Positions 24,869 to 33,781 of a stretch of DNA of 64,000 nucleotides are shown here, piece by piece. The DNA is taken from NCBI GenBank assembly GCA_964582475.1, contig CAZOQS010000001.1:453172-517171 (forward strand), read 5' to 3'. Position 1 is the stretch's first letter. Each line of letters begins with the position of its first letter. Below the pieces are notes generated by a model, which worked only from the letters and a program-made list of their open reading frames with translations, ran no database searches and had not been told where the DNA came from. The position numbers were made by a program, and so were the translations under genes. Source of the DNA: JAGOTP01 sp964582475 (lineage in GTDB: Bacteria > Patescibacteriota > Patescibacteriia > 2-12-FULL-60-25).

Positions 24869-25912
24869 TTATTCTACGGCACACCCATCTTCACCACTCA
24901 ACTTATCTTGTTTCGTGGAGGAAGAATCTGGTACTTCGCGGCGATGAATTGTTCCTTCTGTTCCGAGCTCATCAAGAATCTGGTCTAACTCCGCCAAGTT
25001 CTGAATGCGTACGAGACGACTTCGCAACTCTTTGAATTCACTCGCCCCTTTGAAGTACCAAGGCAAGTGTTTACGTAACTTCACTAAGCCACGTTCCCCA
25101 TAGTGTTCAACTTGTGAGTGCGCGTGTTTACGGACGGTATCGATTTTTTCAGCAATTGTTGGTTCCGCCAGAAGCTCACCTGTTTTCAAATACGTTTCCA
25201 TGCGCTGGAAAATCCAAGGATTACCCAAAGCGCCACGGCCAAGGAGGACGCCATCGGCGCCCGAGCGTTGTAACGCTTCTTTCGCGAGTTCCGGTGTGGT
25301 GATGTCTCCATTTACCAAAAAGGGGATATGCGGCACTTGTGCACGCGCTTCGCCGACACGGTCCCAGTTAGCAACACCGCTATAGCCCTGCTCTTTGGTG
25401 CGGCCATGGACGGAGATTAACTCAGCTCCCGCATCGGCGACCGTTTTTACGAAGTCCAAGCAATCTGTGTCTTTGATCCAGCCTAAGCGTGTCTTGACGC
25501 TAATCGGCACGGACACAGCTGCCTTCATCGCTTTGATGATGGCGGTTGCCCGTTCTGGATCGCGGATCAAAGAGGCGCCATTGAAATTATGAACAATATT
25601 ATAGACCGGACAACCCATGTTGATGTCGATCCCATCGGGATGAAAGCGTTCTTCGATGATGCGCGCTGCTTCGGCCATCGTGTGTGGATCGCTGCCGAAA
25701 ATTTGTTGGATGAGGGGACGCTCTCGATCATCGGATTCCGCCATGCGGAGGGTCTTTGGATTCATGCGCACGACGGCTTCCGACGACACCATCTCGCGGA
25801 ACATCATCGGAGCTTTGTGCTCTTTGCAGATAAGGCAAAACGGCAGATCGGTCATATCTGCCATCGGGGCGAGCGCCACGAGCGGTTTCGCCACTTCTTT
25901 CCAATTCAGCAT
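24869..25912 (-). CDS. dus: tRNA-dihydrouridine synthase
   Basis: A 347-residue FMN-dependent enzyme that reduces uridines in the D loop of tRNA. Family motifs in order: VALAPMADMTDLPF, IQQIFGSDP, the active-site GIDINMGCPVYN with the catalytic Cys, VKTRLGW with the FMN-binding Lys, SVHGRTKEQGYSG, NGDI and GVLLGRGALGNPWIF. The C-terminal helical tRNA-binding domain is present. The ATG at 25910-25912 gives the normal start (MLNWKEVAKPLVALAPM); a longer opening adds 15 residues without similarity. The gene converges on the GC-rich secreted-protein gene. Confidence 0.9.
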   Translation of the reverse strand: MLNWKEVAKPLVALAPMADMTDLPFCLICKEHKAPMMFREMVSSEAVVRMNPKTLRMAESDDRERPLIQQIFGSDPHTMAEAARIIEERFHPDGIDINMGCPVYNIVHNFNGASLIRDPERATAIIKAMKAAVSVPISVKTRLGWIKDTDCLDFVKTVADAGAELISVHGRTKEQGYSGVANWDRVGEARAQVPHIPFLVNGDITTPELAKEALQRSGADGVLLGRGALGNPWIFQRMETYLKTGELLAEPTIAEKIDTVRKHAHSQVEHYGERGLVKLRKHLPWYFKGASEFKELRSRLVRIQNLAELDQILDELGTEGTIHRREVPDSSSTKQDKLSGEDGCAVE

Positions 25913-25984
25913 CGCGCGAGTGTAGCAAAAAATGGCCAAAAAACAAGCGAAGGTCATTTAAAATGCAAACGACGCATGGGGGAA

Positions 25985-26046
25985 GGGTGGAGTAGCCACG
26001 AATCCCATGCGCCTTGCGTCACCCGCCTTTCTCCCCGAAGTCGGGG
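25985..26046 (-). repeat. Inverted repeats downstream of a coiled-coil membrane protein gene
   Basis: A weak arm pair GGGTG (25985-25989)/CACCC (26020-26024) and a compact hairpin CCCCG (26033-26037)/CGGGG (26042-26046). They lie between the stop of the GC-rich gene and the dus promoter region. The structure is weaker than the other 3' repeats. Confidence 0.4.
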
Positions 26047-26062
26047 TGTTGTAGAGAGTCCG

Positions 26063-26515
26063 TCAGTCGGAGAGGGCCCCGGCGTCGAACGTCGGGTGCC
26101 CGTAGCAGCGGTTGGGCTGCCTGAACTGCGGCCGCCGGAGCCAGGCGTGGCAGTCACAGCGCGTGTTCGGAGCGGCGGAGAGCATGGTGTAGCTCGGCAG
26201 ACAGCACCACGGCCGCAGATCCGGCTCCTCCACCGGGGCCTCGTCGGACGCGTCGCGCCATTCGACGACGTCGACGGTCACGTTGGGTCCGATCACGATC
26301 CCGAGCTGGAGGCTCAGGTTTTCGACGACCAGCTGCCCCAGGTGCCGCCGGTAGCGCCGATTCTCCTCGCGGAGACGATCGTTCTCATCGGTGAGGGACG
26401 TGTTCTCCTCGATGAGATCCGCCCGCCTCTCGTGCCCCCAGAGCCAGCCGGCGAAGAGAAGCGCCATCATCTGACAGATCGTGAGCCCGTACCTGAAGTC
26501 GTGTCTATTGCACAT
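26063..26515 (-). CDS. Single-pass membrane protein with coiled coil and Cys-rich tail
   Basis: A 150-residue protein. It has one membrane helix near the N terminus (about residues 9-26, LTICQMMALLFAGWLWG), then a coiled coil (about 30-65, LIEENTSLTDENDRLREENRRY), and a C-terminal region with paired cysteines (PWCCLPSY, RCDCHAW). GGAG lies 11 bp before the chosen ATG. No family recognised. It shares the membrane-helix plus coiled-coil plan, the GC-rich composition and the reverse orientation with the next gene, so the two may be related cassettes, but the sequences are not clearly homologous. Confidence 0.55.
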   Translation of the reverse strand: MCNRHDFRYGLTICQMMALLFAGWLWGHERRADLIEENTSLTDENDRLREENRRYRRHLGQLVVENLSLQLGIVIGPNVTVDVVEWRDASDEAPVEEPDLRPWCCLPSYTMLSAAPNTRCDCHAWLRRPQFRQPNRCYGHPTFDAGALSD

Positions 26516-26656
26516 CGCTGCACGCTCTCCTAATGCTCTGTGGGGTGGAAATGCGTCCAATGAGCATCTTGTTGGACGAATAATGTTGTATCGTGTGGGA
26601 ATTCCTTCGTCTAGTGTTTGAATGAATAATATATTCTGTTTCCAAGAAATGCATCA

Positions 26657-26700
26657 GGCGTGCCGAGGAGTGCCGGTGTTGTCCGGTGCCTCTGCACGCC
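26657..26700 (-). repeat. Multi-arm inverted repeat downstream of the second coiled-coil gene
   Basis: Outer arms GGCGTGC (26657-26663) and GCACGCC (26694-26700); inner GAGG/CCTC and CCGG-tgttgt-CCGG. It lies in the 294-bp gap between two reverse-strand genes. A second, weaker CCTCTC/GAGAGG pair lies between it and the gene at 26810. The rest of the gap holds no convincing gene. Confidence 0.65.
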
Positions 26701-26809
26701 TTTTGGCGGTCCTCTCAGCTCAGTTTGTCCGAGAGGGTGAGTTGTCTTTGGTTCGTATCCTTATGCGCAGCTTAGCCGCGCGGTGTGTGCTGTGGCCGCG
26801 GTGAAGCGG

Positions 26810-27310
26810 TCAGCGGGGGGTGGCGAGCTGCAGCTGGAGCTGCGGCGCGGTCGGGCAGACCTGCCTGCAGATCCTGTTGTAGTTCTCGACGATCTCGTTG
26901 TTGCAGGCGTCCCGCGTGAGGCGGGTACGCTCGAGCTCGCTCTTCTCGAGGCGGCAGGCGGCCAGGGCGCGCGTCGCGTCGACGGCGTTGGGCTGCCCGA
27001 CGGCCAGCTCGCGGATGGCGATCTGGTCGCAGGTCGCGCGCTGGTCGGCGAGGAGCCCGTTGAGGCGGGTGTTCTCGCGCGTCAGGCGGACGTTGTCCTC
27101 GTTCACCAGCGTCACCGCGGCGAAGTCGGTCTGCGCCGCGCGGATCACGCGGCGGTTGTAGCCGCTCTCGCTGTTGGCGAGGTAGCGGTCGGAGATCTGG
27201 CCGGCCAGCCCCATCACGGCGTAGACGAGGAGCGCTGCCGCCGCGAGCTTGATGATCAGCCGCCAGAACCACCCGAGCGATCGTACGAACCCGACGATCT
27301 CTTTCCACAT
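26810..27310 (-). CDS. Single-pass membrane protein with coiled coil
   Basis: A 166-residue protein. One membrane helix occupies about residues 16-38 (FWRLIIKLAAAALLVYAVMG). From residue 45 the protein is helical and probably a coiled coil (LVNEDNVRLTRENTRLNGLL), with four or five Cys in the second half (TCDQIAI, AACRLEK, DACNNE, RICRQVC). GAGAGG precedes the ATG by 8 bp. Unknown family. GC-rich codon use sets it apart from dus and uvrB. It could span the membrane with the coiled coil outside or inside; topology is not decided by the sequence. Confidence 0.55.
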   Translation of the reverse strand: MWKEIVGFVRSLGWFWRLIIKLAAAALLVYAVMGLAGQISDRYLANSESGYNRRVIRAAQTDFAAVTLVNEDNVRLTRENTRLNGLLADQRATCDQIAIRELAVGQPNAVDATRALAACRLEKSELERTRLTRDACNNEIVENYNRICRQVCPTAPQLQLQLATPR

Positions 27311-27431
27311 ATGTCGTACCTCTCGATCAAACCGTGCACCAGCCTCTGTCTATAGCCTTGCGGCCAGTCGTCCCCGGGCAGGTGCTTACCCGAGTTAACG
27401 CCATAATATAGCCGTTTTCTCTGGTTTTGTC

Positions 27432-27460
27432 CACTTCCTGGGGAAGGAAGTGACTTTTTG
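27432..27460 (+). other. Hairpin in the 218-bp gap upstream of uvrB
   Basis: CACTTCCT-gggga-AGGAAGTG followed by ACTTTTTGG. It may be a terminator or an attenuator-like element ahead of uvrB. No LexA-like box was recognised in the gap between 27311 and 27528. Confidence 0.4.
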
Positions 27461-27528
27461 GCTCAGATCAGCGGAATAATGAGTTCTTTTCCATTGGCTT
27501 GTTTCAAGGATCCCTGTAGCATAGGACT

Positions 27529-29610
27529 ATGTCTAAATTTGCCTTAAAAGCGCCCTATCAGCCGTCGGGCGACCAGCCGGAGGCGATCAAGCAGCTGATT
27601 GAAGGGATCGAGCGGAAAGATCGCTACCAGACCTTACTTGGAGCTACGGGTACAGGAAAAACGTTCACGATTGCGAACGTGATTCAGTCTGTGCAAAAAC
27701 CAACGCTCGTGATTGCGCATAACAAAACGCTGGCGGCGCAGTTGTGTAACGAGTTCCGTGCGTTCTTTCCGGATAATGCAGTAGAGTATTTTGTTTCGTA
27801 TTACGATTACTACCAGCCAGAGGCGTACATCGCTCGAACGGATACGTACATTGAAAAAGAGGCGATGATCAACCAGGAGATCGATCGCTTGCGTCATGCG
27901 GCAACCCAGGCATTGCTCACGCGCAAAGATGTGATTATTGTTGGGTCCGTGTCGTGTATTTACGGTCTTGGAGCGCCGGAGGCCTATGAGCAAACCGTTC
28001 TGCATATTGAGCTCGGCTCAAATGTGATGCGCGAGCAGGTCTTGGAACGATTGATCACGATGCAGTTCAACCGAACGAATGCGGATCTGACACGTGGAAC
28101 ATTCCGTGCACGCGGAGAAGTGCTTGAGTTGATGCCAGCGAACGAAGAAGTGGTGTATCGCATTGAATCGCCGCGCGGGATTGTTGAACGGATCGTAAAA
28201 ATGGATCCGGTGAGTAAAAAGGCAGAAAAGGAACAACAAGATCTTTGGGTGTTTCCTGCAAAACATTTTATTACGCTGGGGCCAGAACGTGAACGGGCGT
28301 TGAAAGCAATCCGCGAAGAATTGAAAGAACGCTTAGACTACTTTGAAAAGAATGGAAAGTTACTCGAAGCGGAACGCTTGGAACGGAAAACCCATTACGA
28401 TCTGGAGATGATCGAAAACGTTGGCTACTGCAATGGAATCGAAAACTATTCGCAGCCGATGTCTGGCCGTCCGCGTGGAGCCGCTCCCGATACGCTCTTT
28501 TCCTATTTCCCGAAAGATTTCCTCCTCGTCATCGATGAATCGCACGTCACCGTTCCACAGCTGGGAGGCATGTATGAAGGGGATCGTTCACGTAAGTCGA
28601 CTCTGATCGAGCACGGCTTCCGTTTGCCGTCAGCTGCCGATAATCGTCCGATGAAATTTGAAGAACTCGAGCAGAAGATGGATCAAGTAATCTTTGTGTC
28701 AGCCACACCCGCTCTCTTTGAGCTGCAGAATTCCAACCAGGTGGTCGAACAAGTCATTCGTCCAACAGGACTTGTTGATCCAGAAGTCCTTATCCGTCCC
28801 GTCACGCCAAAGGGTTCGGACGTAGGCCAGGTACAAGACCTCCTAGAGCGTTTGCAGCCCGTCATCGATCGTGACGAGCGCATTCTTGTAACGACGCTCA
28901 CGAAAAAGATGGCCGAAGATCTGACGGAGTTTATGAAAGAGCGGAAGTTCAAAGTGAGTTACATCCACAGCGATATCGAAACAGTGGAGCGCTTAGAAAT
29001 TCTCTCGGAATTCCGCAAAGGAACGTATGACATCATCGTGGGAGTCAACCTCTTGCGTGAAGGTCTCGATTTGCCAGAGGTCTCGCTCGTCGCCATCATG
29101 GATGCGGACAAAGAAGGCTTTCTACGTTCTGAGACGTCTCTCATTCAAACAATTGGACGCGCGGCGCGTAACGTTCGTGGTCAAGTGATTTTGTACGCGG
29201 ATAATATGACAGGCTCGATGACGCGGGCAATCGCGGAGACGGACCGTCGTCGAACAAAACAGCTTGCCTACAACAAAGAACATAATATTACACCAAAAAC
29301 GATTCGCAAGAAGCAGGATGATATTCTCGCCATGTTGGGCTTAGAGCATTCAGAAAAAGATGTAAAAGATATTTTGAAACTCGAGCTGGGGGCAGAAACG
29401 GATAGCTTGATGGAAGTGAAAAAGAAGAAGGAAAAAGAAATGAAAGCGGCCTCAAAGAATCTGGAGTTTGAACTCGCGGCGATTCTGCGCGACGAGTTGG
29501 TGATCTTGGAGAAGGAATTGAAGAAGCGTGAAAAGGGGAGTCCGTTACCGGATAAGGAACGGGCGGCGGTGGCAAAGAAGCGGCCGGTGAGACACGGGCG
29601 AGCGCGTTAG
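27529..29610 (+). CDS. uvrB: Excinuclease ABC subunit B
   Basis: A 693-residue helicase-fold protein of normal length. It shows PSGDQPEAIKQLIEGI, Walker A GATGTGKTFT, the beta-hairpin region YYDYYQPEAYIARTDTYIEK, the DEAD-like DESHVTVPQ, SATP, and motif VI IQTIGRAARN. The UVR motif near the C terminus (KNLEFELAAILRDELVILE) binds UvrC. It receives damaged DNA from UvrA and guides UvrC incision. The end is unusually basic (KKRPVRHGRAR). It stands as a single gene here, with GC-rich orphan genes on both sides. Confidence 0.96.
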   Translation: MSKFALKAPYQPSGDQPEAIKQLIEGIERKDRYQTLLGATGTGKTFTIANVIQSVQKPTLVIAHNKTLAAQLCNEFRAFFPDNAVEYFVSYYDYYQPEAYIARTDTYIEKEAMINQEIDRLRHAATQALLTRKDVIIVGSVSCIYGLGAPEAYEQTVLHIELGSNVMREQVLERLITMQFNRTNADLTRGTFRARGEVLELMPANEEVVYRIESPRGIVERIVKMDPVSKKAEKEQQDLWVFPAKHFITLGPERERALKAIREELKERLDYFEKNGKLLEAERLERKTHYDLEMIENVGYCNGIENYSQPMSGRPRGAAPDTLFSYFPKDFLLVIDESHVTVPQLGGMYEGDRSRKSTLIEHGFRLPSAADNRPMKFEELEQKMDQVIFVSATPALFELQNSNQVVEQVIRPTGLVDPEVLIRPVTPKGSDVGQVQDLLERLQPVIDRDERILVTTLTKKMAEDLTEFMKERKFKVSYIHSDIETVERLEILSEFRKGTYDIIVGVNLLREGLDLPEVSLVAIMDADKEGFLRSETSLIQTIGRAARNVRGQVILYADNMTGSMTRAIAETDRRRTKQLAYNKEHNITPKTIRKKQDDILAMLGLEHSEKDVKDILKLELGAETDSLMEVKKKKEKEMKAASKNLEFELAAILRDELVILEKELKKREKGSPLPDKERAAVAKKRPVRHGRAR

Positions 29611-29637
29611 GAGGAGGCGTGAGAGTTGAAATTTAAA

Positions 29638-29694
29638 CGAGGCCCTTGTGAATGGTGGGCCTCGAACCATCTGACGAACCGCGAGGAGCGCGGT
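29638..29694 (-). repeat. Two inverted repeats between uvrB and the next gene
   Basis: CGAGGCCC (29638-29645)/GGGCCTCG (29657-29664), followed on the reverse strand by a T/A-rich stretch, and ACCGCG (29678-29683)/CGCGGT (29689-29694). The first can serve as terminator for the reverse-strand gene and possibly for uvrB. Confidence 0.65.
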
Positions 29695-29724
29695 CCGCGT
29701 GTTGTGTTGTCGTCCAGCCCGCTG

Positions 29725-30150
29725 TCACTGCGGAAGACGATAGATCTCTCCACCCCTCAGGTACACATTCAGTCGAAGCTCTGGGAGGACGAACGAGTAG
29801 TCCTTCAGCGTGAGGAAGAGGAGAACTGCCACCTGGACGAAGGTGAGGTTCTCGGTTCCACGCACGCTGCGCACCAGCCTGTCGACGCGCAGGCTCATCC
29901 CCTCGATCACGAACTGGATGAATCGGTTGTTAGGGGCGGTACTTTCTTGGAGTTCCAGCCTCTGCGCGATGTGGTGGACGAGCTCTTCAGTCAGGGAAGT
30001 CCTCGGCTCCAGCCTCTCCGGCAGGTCGAGATCCGGGAGTCGGCGGTCTTTGATCGCCTGGAAGACTCGTCGTACCGCCTCGCGCAGGAGGCTCCGCTCC
30101 TCTTCCGTGAGGGCGCGCCACCCCGTTCTCGCCACGATCGTTACACTCAT
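29725..30150 (-). CDS. Hypothetical helical protein
   Basis: A 141-residue protein, mostly helical and charged, with a start MSVTIVARTGWRALTEEE, a middle LTEELVHHIAQRLELQES and an end LRLNVYLRGGEIYRLPQ. A hydrophobic helix (FVQVAVLLFLTLKDYSFV) is too polar at its end to be a sure membrane segment. AAAGGAG lies 5 bp before the ATG at 30148-30150, which is why this start is chosen over one 19 codons upstream. No family recognised. GC-rich, alone between uvrB and dnaG, and transcribed against both. Confidence 0.55.
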   Translation of the reverse strand: MSVTIVARTGWRALTEEERSLLREAVRRVFQAIKDRRLPDLDLPERLEPRTSLTEELVHHIAQRLELQESTAPNNRFIQFVIEGMSLRVDRLVRSVRGTENLTFVQVAVLLFLTLKDYSFVLPELRLNVYLRGGEIYRLPQ

Positions 30151-30297
30151 CACTACTCCTTTGCCGCGGATATGCCCTATTCCGTGCGGGCCGGTTTTAT
30201 AACACAATATTTAGTTTTTGCCTAGAGAATGCCGGGTTCGTGCCACCTCACGGTTCCTATGCTACGTTCTGTCTGATCCTGTCTCTGTCTTGTTCCC

Positions 30298-32115
30298 ATG
30301 GACTCTACCGCTGACATCAAAGCCCGCCTCGATATTGTCGACTTGGTCGGGGACTATTTGCCCCTCAAACCCGCTGGGAGTGGGGCCTTTAAGGCATGCT
30401 GCCCCTTTCATCAGGAGCGGTCACCCTCGTTCTTCGTGTCGCGTACGCGTCAGAGTTGGCGCTGTTTTGGCTGTAATGAAGGAGGGGATCACTTCACCTT
30501 TATCGAAAAGATCGAAGGGATGGAGTTTCGTGAAGCGCTTGGCTTCCTGGCGCAAAAAGCCGGGGTCATCCTGCCGGAGTACGATGCCAAGCAAACAGGC
30601 GACAAACATCGTTTGCATGAAGTGAACCTCTTGGCGGCGAAATTCTTTCAAACAGCGCTCCAAACACATCCGCAGGCAGAGCATGCTCGCGCCTACTTAC
30701 AAAAGCGTGGGGTTGATGATCTCACGAGCGATCTCTTTAAGATTGGCTACGCTCCAGATGGCTGGCAGTCGCTGACGGATGCTTTACTGAAAAAAGATGT
30801 GAGCGTGGATGAGCTCCTTCGTGCGGGTCTCGTCTCAAAGCGTGAACGCGATGACGGAGTGTATGATCGTTTCCGCGATCGTTTGATGTTTCCGATCCTT
30901 GATGTGCAAGGCAATGTGGTTGGATTTACCGGTCGTGTTCTGCAGGCCGATGCCAAAGAAGCGAAGTACGTGAACACGCCTGAAACAAGTGTCTATCGCA
31001 AGTCCGCTGTGCTTTACGGTCTCGATAAAGCGAAAGGTGAAATTCGGCGCGCAGACCTCGCGGTCTTGGTCGAAGGCAATATGGACGTTGTCTCATCCCA
31101 TCAATTTGGGATCACGAACGTTGTCGCCTGTAGTGGTACGGCGCTGACGTCTGAACAGCTCCATCTCTTGAAGCGCTTCACGACCAATCTCGCAATCGCT
31201 TTCGATGCCGACAGTGCTGGGAAGATGGCGACGATTCGCGGACTCGACCTGGCGCGGGCGCAAGATTTTTCAATCAAAATCATCACGCTTCCTCCCGACG
31301 CGGGAAAAGATCCAGACGAAGCCGTACGTAAAGGTGTGGCGATTTGGCAGACCGCTATTCAATCAGCGGTCAGCATCATGGACTGGTTATATATTCAGAC
31401 GTTCACCGCCGAAAAGGAGCTTCACACCCCCGAAGGGAAAAAGCGGATCGCTCAGGAACTTCTCCCAGAAATTCGGCGCATCATGGACCCAGTCGAGCGG
31501 GATAGCTGGCTTCGACGTCTGGCGCAGGATTTGGGCGTGGGGGAGGCGTCGCTCCGAGAGGCGATTCAGCGCTCGGTCGCAACGACCCGTGTTCAAGTGG
31601 CGATGCAACCCACCCCCGCCCCGAAAGAAGCCCAGAAAACGAAAGAACTGCCTTCCCGAGAGCTCGAGCGAGAACGGTTCTTGCTGGCGTCACTTTTGGC
31701 AAATTCCTCGCTTTTCTCGCTTTTTCAAGGAGCGCTCGCCTGGAGGGTTGAGGAATTCGAGATTCCCGCGCATACCTCTCTTTACGAAAAGCTCGTGAAG
31801 GCCTATAATTTGCCACAAATTCAAGGTTCCCTTTCCACCGGACATAGAGCCGGTTCATCCCTTTCGCTTCCTGCCGACTTAAGTTCGGAGGAGCGTGACG
31901 CCTTCGAGGCAGCCGCTTTTTTAGCGGAGCGAGACCTATTAACTCAAACTGCCGCTTCCGTCGAACGTGATGTACGTTCCCTGGTTGGTGTTCTGCGCGC
32001 AGATCGCCTGACCAAGCGTCGTCGTGTGTTAGAAGACGCGATGCGGCAAGCCGAGCGTATTGGCGATCAAACTCAGATCGCTGATCTCATGCGGCAATTT
32101 CAAGATCTCCACTAA
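30298..32115 (+). CDS. dnaG: DNA primase
   Basis: A 605-residue primase. The N-terminal CHC2 zinc-binding domain has CCPFHQERSPSFFV and WRCFGCNEGGDHF. The RNA-polymerase-like core has FRDRLMFPILD, GFTGRVL, the Toprim motif VLVEGNMDVVSSHQFG and AFDADSAG. The C-terminal helicase-binding region is recognisable but divergent. It makes RNA primers for lagging-strand synthesis. rpoD follows after 8 bp, forming the old dnaG-rpoD macromolecular-synthesis operon. Confidence 0.95.
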   Translation: MDSTADIKARLDIVDLVGDYLPLKPAGSGAFKACCPFHQERSPSFFVSRTRQSWRCFGCNEGGDHFTFIEKIEGMEFREALGFLAQKAGVILPEYDAKQTGDKHRLHEVNLLAAKFFQTALQTHPQAEHARAYLQKRGVDDLTSDLFKIGYAPDGWQSLTDALLKKDVSVDELLRAGLVSKRERDDGVYDRFRDRLMFPILDVQGNVVGFTGRVLQADAKEAKYVNTPETSVYRKSAVLYGLDKAKGEIRRADLAVLVEGNMDVVSSHQFGITNVVACSGTALTSEQLHLLKRFTTNLAIAFDADSAGKMATIRGLDLARAQDFSIKIITLPPDAGKDPDEAVRKGVAIWQTAIQSAVSIMDWLYIQTFTAEKELHTPEGKKRIAQELLPEIRRIMDPVERDSWLRRLAQDLGVGEASLREAIQRSVATTRVQVAMQPTPAPKEAQKTKELPSRELERERFLLASLLANSSLFSLFQGALAWRVEEFEIPAHTSLYEKLVKAYNLPQIQGSLSTGHRAGSSLSLPADLSSEERDAFEAAAFLAERDLLTQTAASVERDVRSLVGVLRADRLTKRRRVLEDAMRQAERIGDQTQIADLMRQFQDLH

Positions 32116-32123
32116 CCCCACCC

Positions 32124-33494
32124 GTGCGTATGCCTTTAAAGAAGATCGTCTCGAAGGTGAAGCATGTTTTTCATACCTCCACGCCTTCGCTGAAAAAGCG
32201 CAAGGCCGCCGCTGAGGCGAAGAAGCTCGCTCCGAAGAAAGCGCCCGTGAAAGCGGTTCCTGCAAAAAAAACTTCGGCGCCCGTGAAAGCGTCCGTTCAG
32301 GCACATTCAAAGACACAGGCGAAGGTCGCTCCTCAGTCCCAGAAGAATCAAAAGCCGAGCAAGAAAGTCGTCCACTTGCCACGTGGCCCCTACGTAAAGT
32401 CCAAGCCTCCAACCCCGGAAGCCTTGGAGAAGTTGTTTGGGAAAGCCCGTTCCCGTGGCTTTATTACCGAACAAGAAATTGTCTTCGCGTTTTCTGAAGT
32501 GGAAGATTACATTGATGTCTTCGAAGGATTTGTGGATCGCTTAGACGCGGCTGGAATCAGCTGGGTCGAGCAGAAGGATGGGCTGCTTGGTCGGAACAAA
32601 GAGCGTCTCGGTATTTTGCAGGGCCTTCACAGCGCTGATGAACGTCAGCTGAAGATTGATCCCCTCGAACTCACGGCAGACTCGATTCAGGTCTATTTGC
32701 GCGAAATCGGAAAAATTCCATTGCTCACCGCCGCCGAAGAAGTCGCGCTCGCGAAACGCAAAGAACGTGGCGAGAAAGAGGCGGAACGTCGTTTAATCGA
32801 AGCCAACTTGCGTCTCGTTGTTTCCATCGCGAAGAAGTTCACCGGAAAGTCTTTGTCGCTCCTCGATTTGATCCAGGAAGGAAATATTGGATTATTCCGC
32901 GCCGTCAAGAAATTCGAATATCGTAAAGGGTTCAAATTCTCGACCTACGCCACTTGGTGGATCCGCCAAGCGATCACGCGCGCACTCGCGGACCAATCAC
33001 GTACGATTCGTATTCCAGTGCACATGGTCGAAACGATTAACAAGTTCCAACAGATCGAGCGTGAATTGATTCAAGAGCTTGGTCGCGAACCATTGCCAGA
33101 AGAAATCGCCGCTGAAATGGGACAAGACGTGGACAAGGTCCGCCACATCATCAAGATTTCGCAGGATACGGTCTCGCTTGAAACACCAGTCGGTGATGAC
33201 GAAGAAGATTCCGCCCTTGAGGACTTCATCGAAGACGTGAAGAACGTCGCGCCAGACCGTGCGGCCGCCCTTGAGCTCTTGAAAGATTACGTGCAAGAAA
33301 TCATCAAAGATTTGAACCCACGTGAACAGAAAATTCTTGAGATGCGCTTCGGACTCACGGACGGAGTTGGTCACACACTCGAAGAAGTTGGAAAAGAGTT
33401 TGATGTCACCCGTGAACGTATTCGTCAGATTGAAGCCAAGGCTCTGGAAAAGATCCAGCAGCACCCTCTCGTGAAGCGTTTGGCGGACTACTAA
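32124..33494 (+). CDS. rpoD: RNA polymerase primary sigma factor (sigma70)
   Basis: A 456-residue sigma factor. The first ~95 residues are Lys/Ala/Pro-rich and basic. Region 1.1-like sequence follows (LEKLFGKARSRGFITEQEI), then region 1.2 (DSIQVYLREIGKIPLLTAAEE), region 2 (LLDLIQEGNIGLFRAVKKFE and FSTYATWWIRQAITRAL), region 3, and region 4.2 (EEVGKEFDVTRERIRQIEAKAL). The basic N-terminal extension is unusual for the family. Start is GTG at 32124 or ATG at 32130. It is cotranscribed with dnaG and ends at a strong terminator. Confidence 0.95.
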   Translation: MRMPLKKIVSKVKHVFHTSTPSLKKRKAAAEAKKLAPKKAPVKAVPAKKTSAPVKASVQAHSKTQAKVAPQSQKNQKPSKKVVHLPRGPYVKSKPPTPEALEKLFGKARSRGFITEQEIVFAFSEVEDYIDVFEGFVDRLDAAGISWVEQKDGLLGRNKERLGILQGLHSADERQLKIDPLELTADSIQVYLREIGKIPLLTAAEEVALAKRKERGEKEAERRLIEANLRLVVSIAKKFTGKSLSLLDLIQEGNIGLFRAVKKFEYRKGFKFSTYATWWIRQAITRALADQSRTIRIPVHMVETINKFQQIERELIQELGREPLPEEIAAEMGQDVDKVRHIIKISQDTVSLETPVGDDEEDSALEDFIEDVKNVAPDRAAALELLKDYVQEIIKDLNPREQKILEMRFGLTDGVGHTLEEVGKEFDVTRERIRQIEAKALEKIQQHPLVKRLADY

Positions 33495-33508
33495 AAACTA
33501 TCCCCAAG

Positions 33509-33538
33509 CAGAAAAGCCGCTCTTCAGCGGTTTTTCTG
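33509..33538 (+). terminator. Intrinsic terminator after rpoD
   Basis: CAGAAAAGCCGCT-cttc-AGCGGTTTTTCTG: a stable stem with a T run 14 bp after the stop codon. Confidence 0.9.
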
Positions 33539-33651
33539 TTTAGAGATCCTAGACACTTCCGCGGAAACATTGACAAAAATGGCTAAATCTGGTTAAATTT
33601 CCTGTTCCATCGTTGGTCGATTCGCTATGATACGACCGAATCGTCCTCTGT

Positions 33652-33684
33652 CTTCTAAGGGAAATACGCTATTTCCCTTAGAAG
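33652..33684 (+). repeat. Perfect 14-bp inverted repeat upstream of the kinase gene
   Basis: CTTCTAAGGGAAAT (33652-33665) and ATTTCCCTTAGAAG (33671-33684) are exact reverse complements around a 5-nt spacer. A second pair, CGATTCG/CGAATCG, lies just before it in the same 287-bp gap. It could be an operator, a terminator or the edge of a transferred segment. Confidence 0.6.
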
Positions 33685-33781
33685 GAAGGGGGCGATCCAT
33701 GCTGGAACGCGTACCTTACAACTGACCACACAACAAACAATGTGAGCCACTCCGAATGAGTGAGTTCAGGGAGAAAGCCAC

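Noticed and set aside
26622..26804. A 60-codon open frame on the + strand
   Set aside because: It runs through the multi-arm inverted repeat of the neighbouring gene and has no ribosome site or similarity.
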